64,000 nt of DNA. Origin: Smallanthus sonchifolius (lineage: Eukaryota; Streptophyta; Magnoliopsida; Asterales; Asteraceae). The notes beneath the pieces are model-generated. The model saw only the letters and a program-made list of their open reading frames with translations, was not told the origin of the DNA and did not search any database. The number at the start of each line of letters is the position of its first letter. Position 1 is the first letter of the stretch. This document shows positions 25,201 through 34,216 of this stretch, one piece after another. The stretch spans positions 4,942,501-5,006,500 of the forward strand of contig JAKNSE010000037.1 of assembly GCA_023525975.1 (NCBI GenBank), read 5' to 3'. A program made the position numbers and the translations under genes.

Positions 25201-27834
25201 AGAACCAAATTGCCAATTTGGTGGAGTGCATTCTCTGCCTCAGTTAAAGTGTCCTTGCTGTCTTTAGAGCTTATAATAATCACACGCTCCTCATGTCGCT
25301 GCAATTCAGGAGAAACAATCAGATGATAAGAACATACATAAGGAGCATATAAACCAGATTTTAAGAAGTAAATATGAAGACAATATTCTGTTAGCAAATT
25401 GTTCATAAATTTCTAGTATGAACATAAAAACAGCATTCCTTTACATATAGTACATTTGTACATACAGAAAACAGCGTCAGAACTTCCTAATTCCCATAAC
25501 ACCAATTCAGTAAAGTGTCCATATAATTGGCAGTCAACAAGTTTAAACCAACAAATTTCTCTATGCAATCAGAATGTGGGTGTATGCCTGTATACACATA
25601 CATACACACACAAACACATATGCGTAGTTATCTGCCAACTTTAACAGTTCAACCTAAACGTCACGTAATTCTTGGTGATCGAATATTTTAACTTTTTCAC
25701 CATTTACTATTATATCCTTTTGTTGTATGTTGTTTAGTAACTATGTGAAGAACGTTATGGCTCTAATATTATTTTTTTCTCATGTCCAGATAGAGTTTGG
25801 GAGTTGGGGGTCTCCCCGGAAGCAACCTCTCTATCCTTTGGGATAGAGGTATGGCTTGCCCTTGGTTTTAAAAAGCGAGAAGCGCACTGAAGCGACAAGG
25901 TCTAAATCCGAAGCGCAAATCGCAAAAGCGGACCGATTTTCGTACGCGAAGCGCAAGGTGCTTATATAAATTTTTTTATACATCCCATTGGTTTTTAGCA
26001 TCCCCTACCCAAAATATAGCCATAAATAAGGTTTATATATGATTTAATGTATAAATTACTTACATGTACAACCTTTTTAGCTAAATGTATAACACTTTGA
26101 AGCACAAAAACAGCCCCTGTACAAGAATCGAGCCTTTAAGTGCGATTTTTTTCAAAAAAATGCGAGTTTTGTACGTTGCTATAGTTGGGTTACATGACTC
26201 GCTAGAGTCTGCGCCCTAGGTCGAGTCATGAGTTAAGCGCGAGTAAGCACGGTTTTAAAACCAAGGGCTTGCCTACATCCCACCCCCCTCCCACCCCACA
26301 AACCCTACCAATAGTTTTGCTATTAGTGGGATTTTACTGGGTATGGTTGTTGTTGATTGCAATTATGTATATACATCTAGGATTTCACACCTTGTGTACT
26401 TTCTCTCTATTCTCAAGTAGTATCCATTGCAAGTGATCACCCAAATCCCATTTCCCTATTCCATATGCACGTGTGTTTGAAGATGTGTTTGCAAGTGATA
26501 TACATAAACATGGCTCATGTCCAGGGCTGTGTTTGAAGGTGTGTTATCACACAAAGCCTCAAAACTTACTACCAATATATGCCTAATGAAAAGATGACAC
26601 CTGCTGATATTCTATCGTTTGTTATATATTTAAATAGTTGTGCTTAAGGTAGGATTGTAAATGAACCAAACCGAACTAGACCTTGTTCACTTTCGTTTGT
26701 TAAGAATTTACCGGGCAAACAAACGGTTCATGAACACATAACTGAACGAAATTTCTTGTTCTTGTTCGTTCATTTAGGAAATAACTTATTCATTTTCGTT
26801 CGTTAATTTTCTTAACACACACAAACGAACATATGTTAGTTTGAAAAATAAAAAATTTCAACATTCTTAATCCCAAACAGTAGACATAATCCCCAATACA
26901 AATATAAAGTTAAGTACTTGACGTAAATATCCGAAAATAGTCCAACACAATAGTCATAAACATAATTATCCCAAATAACGTCACAAGGATCTAAGTTCCA
27001 AATGAAAGTGTTTAACGATAATAAAATATAAAACTAATAATTACAAATTAAAAAATATATATAAAAAGTTCAAATGTAAGGGTAATAAACTAAAAGTTGA
27101 AAAATATAAAACTACTAATGAAAAAAAAATAAACAACCGAACGTAAACGAACACACTACGGAACGTTAACGAACACAATTGAAAGAATGCGATCTATGTT
27201 CATGTTCGTTCATTTAGTTAATAGAACAAAATTTCTCGTTCCATGTAAACGAACTTCCCGCTTTCACGAACAGTTTGTTGAACATTCGGTTTGTTTACAG
27301 CCCTATAATCCTTATGCAATTAGTGCATATAGAATTTTATTGCCTACTCTTGTGAATGTTGCTTCAACAATAAAACCTACTAGCAGCTATGAATTCTCCT
27401 TTTTAACAGCTATGGACAAATTGTAACCTAAAACTATCACTACAGATCACTTAATCCACAAAGAATCAACTAATTTCAGAACTATATACCACAATATATA
27501 AGTGTATATATAACTATATAAGCAGCAATTAACCAACCGCAATGGCGTCCGCGATCTTAATATTGGCTTTAGTGTCATCTCGAATCTTCTGAATACGGTG
27601 TCCTCCTCTACCGATCACCTTCCCTATCTGTTTCGACGGCAACAATATCCGGAACAAAATATCTTGCCCTAGCACTGCCCGGCGCTTAATTGGATGCACT
27701 TCTGCCGCGGTAAGCGACGCTTGATCCTCTTCGTTAGTGTCCTCACGACCACGCTTTGTTGACGGAGGAGGAGCGGCTGCCGATGACGGTGGCCGTGGTG
27801 AGTCTACGGGGGTTTGGGATTTTTGCTTTGCCAT
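19293..27834 (-). CDS. RNA-binding protein with three KH domains (poly(C)-binding / hnRNP K-like class)
   Basis: Nine coding exons, all with GT-AG borders and matching phases: 27538-27834, 25197-25298, 22407-22625, 21546-21604, 21378-21472, 21176-21288, 21017-21079, 19892-19968, 19293-19422. Together they give 384 residues from an ATG at 27834 to a TAG at 19293. Residues 1-50 are polar and Pro-rich with a basic patch (IKRRA). KH1 spans about 57-133 with the GxxG loop GRGG at 75-78, KH2 about 150-228 with GVSG at 167-170, and KH3 about 260-336 with GRCG at 277-280. The tail is rich in Pro, Ala and Tyr. Three KH domains in this spacing are known from plant FLK, PEPPER and HEN4-type proteins, which bind RNA in the nucleus and influence pre-mRNA processing or flowering; which member this is I cannot say. 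No stop or frameshift is seen, so it is probably functional. Introns 1, 2 and 7 are swollen by repeats. Confidence 0.86.
20290..20885. repeat. Repeat-like segment in intron 7 of the KH gene
   Basis: Several phrases such as 'ggtcaaccc', 'caacccaaaacc' and 'tgacccattccc' recur, a style common in short non-autonomous repeats of plant genomes. Related phrases (gtgggtcaaaactgtcacctct) occur at 22100-22140 in intron 3. Ends and target duplication could not be fixed. Confidence 0.3.
23546..24162 (-). mobile_element. Solo LTR (copia-like) in intron 2 of the KH gene
   Basis: A 617-bp segment with TG...CA ends (TGGTCAAACC ... CTTGCAGCA) between exact 5-bp repeats TTTAC (23541-23545 and 24163-24167). 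It contains the phrase 'gggattttacgtggttcggtc', which I associate with plant copia LTRs, and on the minus strand a TATAAATA box at about 23980. Orientation is therefore the same as the host gene. A long minus-strand frame at 23578-23838 is chance sequence inside it. Confidence 0.65.
24590..24700. repeat. Purine-rich low-complexity tract
   Basis: About 100 bases of GGGGA/GGGAA units on the plus strand, hence CCCTTCCCC-like on the transcribed RNA of the KH gene (intron 2). A proline/serine/leucine-rich frame through it is an artefact of composition. Confidence 0.85.
24998..25034. repeat. (TGGGGG)n minisatellite
   Basis: About five TGGGGG units on the plus strand in intron 2, next to exon 2. 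The plus strand could form a G-quadruplex; the KH-gene transcript carries the C-rich complement. Confidence 0.88.
25861..26265. mobile_element. hAT-like MITE in intron 1 of the KH gene
   Basis: 405 bp with 13-bp terminal inverted repeats (CTTGGTTTTAAAA ... TTTTAAAACCAAG), flanked by an exact 8-bp duplication GGCTTGCC at 25853-25860 and 26266-26273. An 8-bp duplication is typical of hAT transposons. The inside has GAAGCGC/GCGCTT-like words and no coding capacity. Confidence 0.88.
26650..27304. mobile_element. MITE-like repeat in intron 1
   Basis: Left end TAGGATTGTAAATGAACC and right end the inverse of AGGGCTGTAAACAAACC form imperfect inverted termini. Both arms are full of 'gttcgttcattta' and 'aacgaacac' words. 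I could not find an exact target duplication. Confidence 0.5.
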
Positions 27835-28019
27835 TTGTTACGGGAACGTTGTGTTATTTCGTTTTGGCGACTTTATTCAGGTGTTAAAATGATTTAGGTA
27901 GAAAAGGAAGTTTTTATTTTTTATTAATTAATTAATAATTAATAAATATATTGTATTTATTGATAGATTTTTTTTTATTGAAAAGGAAATTTCTTAATTT
28001 ATATTGAGAAAGCCACTTA
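27835..28019 (-). promoter_or_regulatory. Probable 5' leader / promoter zone of the KH gene
   Basis: The only non-transposon DNA left upstream of the KH gene start codon is this 185-bp strip, very AT-rich at 27915-27965 with TTAATTAA and AATAAATA words. A PIF/Harbinger end begins at 28020. Placement is inferred from position; no defined promoter element can be proven. Confidence 0.35.
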
Positions 28020-28825
28020 GGGAGGTGGGAGTGGTACCTTCCCACTTCAAAGTACCATTTCAAACCCATCAATCACAAGATACCACATCATTTTGATAAA
28101 CTACCCTCTCAAAGTACCCTCTATGGTGAGAGTGGTACCCTCCAACCCTCTTATTTAAAAAAAAAAAAAAACAAATAAAATTAATAAACTAAAACTTTAA
28201 TTAATTAATTAAAAATACATAATAAATTAAAAGACAATAAATAAAAATACATAACAACAAATAAAAATTCATCTACTCTTCGTCTTCGTCCAAATCCGGG
28301 GTGTTTCTCGCAATATGTTCCACGAGATCAAATCGTAGACTAATATGTGTAGCTACATCGTGCAACTCCGAAAGGACGTTATCGTCAATAACTGGTTCGA
28401 CTGGAGGATCCCGTATGTAGACAAGTGATATTGCGTTCCCGTCATCCTTTAAAATCATATTGTGCAATATCATGCACGTATATACCTCGTTCCTAATCTT
28501 CGGCAATTTTAAATGCCGGTTTGGTCGACGAAGTATACCCCATTTCCCTTTTAACACACCGAAAGCTCTCTCGACATCTTTTCTTGCCGACTCTTGCACC
28601 TTCTTGAATGCCTTTTCTTTAGGGATTGTTGGATATGGAAACGATTTAACAAACGTAGACCAAGTAGGGTATATCCCATCCGTAAGATTGTATCCACGTT
28701 GTATAGTCGTCCATTAACTATAAATGGACGCACCCCCCTTAAACTTATAACCTTCTCAAACTTTGATGTTCGGAGACGATTTCCTTTACCATTGGGCCAC
28801 CAGCGTCAATGTATTTATAGATATA
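28020..28825 (-). mobile_element. PIF/Harbinger transposon remnant
   Basis: Begins GGGAGGTGGGAGTGGTACC directly after a TTA (28017-28019), matching the 3-bp TTA/TAA target choice of this superfamily. Related inverted words (ggtgagagtggtaccctcc) occur at about 28119-28137. A minus-strand transposase fragment follows. The other end is missing, cut by a Helitron-like terminus at 28826. Confidence 0.7.
28273..28825 (-). pseudogene. PIF/Harbinger transposase, C-terminal fragment
   Basis: On the minus strand the readable order is RPFIVNGRLYN, a frameshift near 28700, then RGYNLTDGIYPTW, FPYPTIP, a second join near 28600, QESARKDVERAFGVLK, NEVYTCMILHNMIL and a stop at 28273. This is the end of the DDE domain of plant Harbinger transposases (Plant_tran / DDE_4 type). 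The glutamate in DVERAFG is the likely third catalytic residue. The N-terminal two thirds, with both catalytic aspartates, are absent or lost across the Helitron boundary. An HTH/Myb-like partner ORF is not present. Confidence 0.85.
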
Positions 28826-30099
28826 CTAGGTTAGAAACCCGTGTATTATACGGGTATGAATAATATAGAAAAAATTGTAATTCATATTACAGGCTTCTAA
28901 TGCTTAAAACTGTCGACTTTGTTCTAATGCTTAAACCTGAGATATGTTCATTTGATGATCTTGATGATCACACATGAGGAGAGTCAAGAATCAAGGCTTG
29001 GTAGAGGGACACCGTTGAATTTTATTAATAAAATAAATAGTTACACCTAAAGGCATTGGGGGCTCCTGATACACATCCCATATAGCACACCAACCAAATT
29101 AGCTAAGGGTTTACAAAATGGGATTAACAAAATCCCAACCCTTAGCTAAACTACAAACCAAAAAAACCTTAAATCTATGCTTATAGGCACAGGCTGTCCA
29201 AGCACAAAGAAAACGAAAATCTATACATTAAGAATTAACCTATCCTATCAAAAACACACCAAGAAAACACACATGCAAAACAAAGAAAATAATAAAGCAA
29301 AACATATGAAAAATAACCCAAAAGCAGGAGCATAGTCTTCAGAAGCAGCAGCCATATCCCAAGTCTTCCACAACCTTTGAATCCCATCTTTGCATACACA
29401 AAGCCCACCGCCATCAACCCTCAAATAGTCAATCCAAAAAGAGTGTAACAACTGAATCTTTCTAGCCTGATTTGTTGTTGACTTCTGATCTACTACATGA
29501 TTTTCACCAGAAGAAGATGTTTAACTTAAAAATAATGTGGATGTAGGAACAGAAAACAGACAGAAGATGCATCCAACAAAACGTATGCAAGTAAATGTAA
29601 ATAAATAAATATTCTTAGCAAAATATGATCAAATTATATGTTATTTTCTTGTAGTTAAAATACTACTCATTCGGAGGGAATCATGGAGAATATCATCAAC
29701 ATCACAACATGCAAAGATAAGCACCAATATATGGAAAAATAAAGTATTCAGAGGAACAATTTCACTATGTCATTTTGCACATTTTCAAATATAAGGCATA
29801 GGGCTACAAAACTTTTTAACATTGTCAGTCATCCACTAATCTACCACTTTTTATTTTTTATGATTTATTCTTGAAATTTATTAATTAACACAAAAAATAT
29901 ATATTATCTGTTTGTAGCAACTGCCACAAATTAAAATTAAAGTGCCTAAATTATGGTGGTCATCATTTAGTGTTCTTGCCAGTAATAGCAGCTGCTTGCA
30001 TTCACCATTCCATTTCAAGAAAACCATAAATTGGAACACATTTGACACTACCATAGCAGACCATGCAAAGTGCATATAAGGAATATACCACTAAAGTAG

Positions 30100-30201
30100 A
30101 ATAACCTCTTCAGCAATGATTAATAGCGCAAGATATTGGCCCCCACTTTGTTGAACAATTTTCATACCCTGTTCAATGACTGAGGCAAACAATGTTGGTC
30201 C
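30100..30201 (-). pseudogene. Exon fragment resembling an RGLG/copine-type vWA domain
   Basis: The minus strand reads about 33 codons without a stop: GPTLFASVIEQGMKIV then QQSGGQYLALLIIAEE. Plant RGLG ubiquitin ligases and copine relatives have a very similar run in their vWA domain. It is preceded by a splice-acceptor-like CTTCCAG and followed by GT, so it looks like one exon with intron edges. Neighbouring exons are absent. Inferred to be a captured fragment, not a gene. Confidence 0.6.
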
Positions 30202-30429
30202 TGGAAGATTGATGAATATTTATTTAAAAATGAAAAGTGACAAAATCATAGAGCTTAAAAGAGCCATTAGCAAGAAGTGATAAGAGGGTGAAGTAGATTA
30301 AGAACCTGAAAGTATTAGATGAGAAAGAATTTCTCTGTATCTACTTCAAACATCCTCAAATACATTACAAAATCTATCTTTATGATAAAAGCTGAATATA
30401 TCTTGATCATGTGTTGATGCTGCACATTG

Positions 30430-30610
30430 AGGCCAAAAGCTTAAGATCAACTGCAGGAATTTTGGTCAAATATAAACCTTCATGAGATTTAGGATCGTTT
30501 TCCTAGAAGTCTTGAACATATTTAAAGAATTTCTGTGCTCTCCTTTTCTCAAACAGACCTATAATTGAAGATTTCAGCGCCTCAACGTTAGTTTCAGGAA
30601 CTTTGTAGAT
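30430..30610 (-). pseudogene. Fragment of a Rab GDP dissociation inhibitor gene
   Basis: The minus strand reads IYKVPETNVEALKSS, GLFEKRRAQKFFKYVQDF, an in-frame TAG, then ENDPKSHEGLYLTKIP. Plant Rab GDI proteins, which extract prenylated Rab GTPases from membranes, have this order of words. The reading degenerates after about 30440. The rest of the gene is not in the window. Together with the neighbouring vWA exon on the same strand it suggests transposon-mediated capture from two loci. Confidence 0.72.
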
Positions 30611-31056
30611 CTAGAAACCAATTTATATGTACGTCGTATGAAACTCGAGAAACATTTCAGGTTTTCTCTAGTAAGTGTTTTCATGAATATTAAACACATG
30701 CATTAGTTATTTACTTGATATTTATTTCTCTAGTAAGTGTTTTAATGTGTTTAGGAATCCGTACACACTTTATTTTAATGCATTTTAAGAGTAATAGAGG
30801 TTAAATTGTTTATGTGATAGGGTGAGGGATAATGTTTTATAGTAATGGTATGTACATATATAACGTTGAAAATGGACAACTTTATACGACGGTTCTTTTT
30901 ATTTCATTTGAACAAAGTATCAAAGTGAAGGAAGTGTGCATATCTATATGCACAAACTGAATATATATGACTTGTACTGACTGAAAAGAGTTTACATTAG
31001 TCAAGAAAACGATTTTGGCCTACCTTTATTGAAATAATAACTCACTAAGGTGTGGC

Positions 31057-31162
<106 letters not shown>

Positions 31163-31281
31163 CGTCACATTAGATTTTTTCCACCCCTTCTCAATCCAAC
31201 TCTAAATGAAATCATCACAAATAAAACATTTTTTTCACCCCTGGTACATTCACGAACCGAACCGGTAGCTAACAGATAACA

Positions 31282-31342
31282 TCTATACATATACTATTGA
31301 AACCCACGTTGCTATTTTTTTATTGTTTTCGATCAATGTAAA
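31282..31342 (+). mobile_element. Candidate Helitron 5' end, interrupted
   Basis: After an A at 31281 the plus strand reads TCTATACATATACTATTGAA, the style of plant Helitron 5' termini. Only about 60 bases follow before the LTR of element 2. The rest may lie beyond the retroelement stack. Confidence 0.35.
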
Positions 31343-31928
31343 TGTTACGGGTTAAAATTCAGAGCAGGATCCTGAGTACTGCGTGATCCAAGATCCGGTA
31401 TCCCGATAAGGTCAGTATCCTAAATATTACTAACGGCTACTTGTCTATTGCTTTATTATTCCCAATAAGAACGTGTGCAATCACTAACACCTAAAGAATC
31501 GGACGTGGAGTCAATTGAAACGTGTGGAATGTGCGTAGAAGTCTTTACAACGGTCATATGAGAAGATAGAGTTAAGAGCTAAAAAATCGGATAGTTAGTT
31601 ATGCATATTCTTGTATTTAATACGCAATGGATCGTTTAGAAACACACACAACACCCGCACTCGCAATTACTGTAACACTTAGCATACGATCTTATTTGCT
31701 CTCTTTGTATTCAACAGTTCTAGTTTTATAAAAGTTATCAATGCGGCCCGACTTTCGTCGGCTCCCGAGGTTTTATGCCGGAGATCATCAAGGATCAAGG
31801 GCTTTCCTCGTAATCATTCGTGTCAATCTTTACTTTTTTATATCGTTTCATATTGATTTCATAAAGCACTCTACCTCACTATCGAAATTTGGTTACAAAG
31901 TTAGTTCGTATAATTTTTACCCAAAACA
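31343..31928 (+). repeat. 5' LTR of element 2
   Basis: Runs from TGTTACGGG to CCCAAAACA, directly before the sequence ATTTGGCACCCACCGTGGGG that commonly follows the 5' LTR in this group. There is no second copy to confirm the limits. The 5 bases before it are GTAAA. Confidence 0.6.
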
Positions 31929-31929
31929 A

Positions 31930-31949
31930 TTTGGCACCCACCGTGGGGC
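31930..31949 (+). other. Primer-binding site region of element 2
   Basis: TTTGGCACCCACCGTGGGGC, starting two bases inside the LTR end. Related elements have TTGGCGCC-type sites here. The exact tRNA cannot be decided from this sequence. Confidence 0.55.
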
Positions 31950-32023
31950 AAGTGGTGCTTTTTATCTTCAAATCTTTATTAAAATTTTTGTTTAATCACT
32001 ATCTTTCGAAACTGATTTCAAAA

Positions 32024-34216
32024 ATGTCGTCCCAATCCAAAAACGTTTATGTCTCTGCTCCATCTTCAACCTCCGGGCTAGTCAGCCCTATTCCTCCCCT
32101 TCCTTCATTCCAGAAAAAGAATGATAGTCAACCTCGGAAGACTGTTTTTGCGGGTTTTTCGGGATCCGGAATATCCGCTAGCCCACCTGTGCTCGTTTCA
32201 AATGACGAACTTCTCAAAGTATTCTCCGAAGTAAAGCAGCAGATGGAACAACAGAAAAAGACTAATCAGGCAATATTCATAGAGCATGAAAGAATCAAAG
32301 ACTCAAAGAAACCAGTGAAAATGACAACTCCATTGCAACCAAGGGCTTTGAACTTTGACTATCCGGGATCTTCGGGGCTCCATCAAGGAGATTTCCTACC
32401 TATGCAGACTGGACTCACAACTCTTGGTCCAACTCCGGCTACCAGAGTTACTACAACTCAAGACCTTGGATTCACCTCGGGATCATCTCTCAGAGATACC
32501 GGCATGGGTAACACATTTAATAATTTTTTGAATGCTAACGAATCTGTGCAGGATACAGGGATCACTCCTTCCATGGCGAAAGAATTAAAGAAGCTGAGAG
32601 AGATGATCTCCAGTGTACCTGGGGTGGTGCAACCCATACCCGAGATGTCCGTTGCTAGCCACAGGACTTCCAGATTCGCTCCTCCCATTTGTGATGCTGA
32701 GATCCCGAAGCGTTTCCAAACCCCCAACATGAAACTATATGATGGGACAACGGATCCTTAAGAACATGTGGCGCAATATAGAGAGAGAACGGAGATCAAC
32801 CCCATTCCCTTGGACCTGAAAGAGGATTGCTTGTGCAAGGGCTTCGGCTCTACCTTTACAGGACCAGCCTTAAAATGGTTACTTAATGTTCCTTCATATT
32901 CTATTACTTCATTTGCTCATTTAATTAATCTGTTTAACAGTCAATTCTCTTGCAGCAGAACTTTTGAAAGATTAACAAGTGACATGTACAAGGTAATTCA
33001 AAATCCCGAGGAATCCCTCCGAGACTATGTCAACAAATTTGGTAAAGAATCCATGGATATCCCGAATCTCGACGTAGCCACGACGGTCCAGGCCTTTAAA
33101 ATGGGATTAAGGAAGGATTCTCAGTTTTACGAGGACCTTGCCATGAACCCTTGCAGGAATCTTGACGAAGTCAGAAACAGGGCACTAAGATTCATCAGAC
33201 TCGAAGACGATAAGAAGATTCAGCAAAGGATGGATGCTCCAACTAGTTATAGTTAACCTAATCGGAAGACTGAGACTGCACCTTTCAAACCATATAGATC
33301 CAAACCATACTCTAAACCCGATAATCACAGGATCAATGTTGTGGAAGATGATGAGGAAGAAGAAGAATATACTAAATTATCTGAATATTGTTTTTCACTT
33401 GATACAATAGGTTTATTATATAGATTACTGGGGGCAAAGATAAATCCAAATGGTGTGCCTTCCATGAAGATTTCGGACACAACACCGAGGATTGCATTGC
33501 CCTACGTAAAGAGATAAGCTATCTCTTGAGCAAGGGATATCTTAAAGAATTTATAGGCAAAGGAAAGAAGCAAGTTAGGGATCACGACCAAATCCCACAA
33601 AGAGCCAAATCTCCGCCGCCTGATGCCAAGGTAATAGGTTTTATTTCTGGTGGTTCTGATATCTGTGGTACTTCTTACTCTGCAGCTAAGAGGAATGCGA
33701 AAGAAGCCAAAACAGAGAAAGGTGATACACCCCTCAGAACTTCCAGTCTAACAGAAGAAAAGATAATCTCCTTCAACGAAGATGACATGGATAATGTGCA
33801 AGACCCTCATCATGATGGCCTGGTAATCACCCTATATGTTGCGAATCACTTCATTCGAAGAATACTGATCGATGGAGGAAGCTCGGTGAATATAATTCAG
33901 CATGATGTCCTAAAAAGGATGGGGATCCGGATTCTGAAATTATCTCCAAATTTGCAGTGCTAGTGGGATTCAGCGGAGAAGTCAAAAACACAGTCGGAGA
34001 GATAAAGCTTCCAATATATATCGAAAAGGTAAACACTATACAAAAAATTTGCATAATTGATTCTTTATCCTGTTACAACGTTATACTAGGGAGACCCTGG
34101 ATAAATGATATGAAAGCGGTACCCTCGAAATACCACCAATGTGTTAAGATGCCAACTCCTTGGGGAGTAGTAAAGATCAACAAGATGCAAAATATTGTTA
34201 TACTTCTTCAATGAAA
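32024..34216 (+). pseudogene. Element 2 gag and protease
   Basis: Starts at the ATG at 32024 (MSSQSKNVYVSAPSS). A polar N-terminus is followed, after an in-frame TAA at 32759-32761, by the gag core (YRERTEINPIP, GPALKWLLNVP, ESLRDYVNKFG). A second TAA lies at 33254. A deletion near 33425, compared with the copy at 62130-62215, removes about 50 bases. The zinc knuckle CAFHEDFGHNTEDC comes next, then protease with IRRILIDGGSSVNI as active site, and after a frameshift near 33930 the NVILGRPW block. Broken in at least four places. Confidence 0.84.

Noticed and set aside
29235..29451. Two hydrophobic minus-strand frames that could be a small membrane protein
   Set aside because: Both are short, overlap in different frames, and come from AT-rich DNA in a candidate Helitron without supporting motifs.
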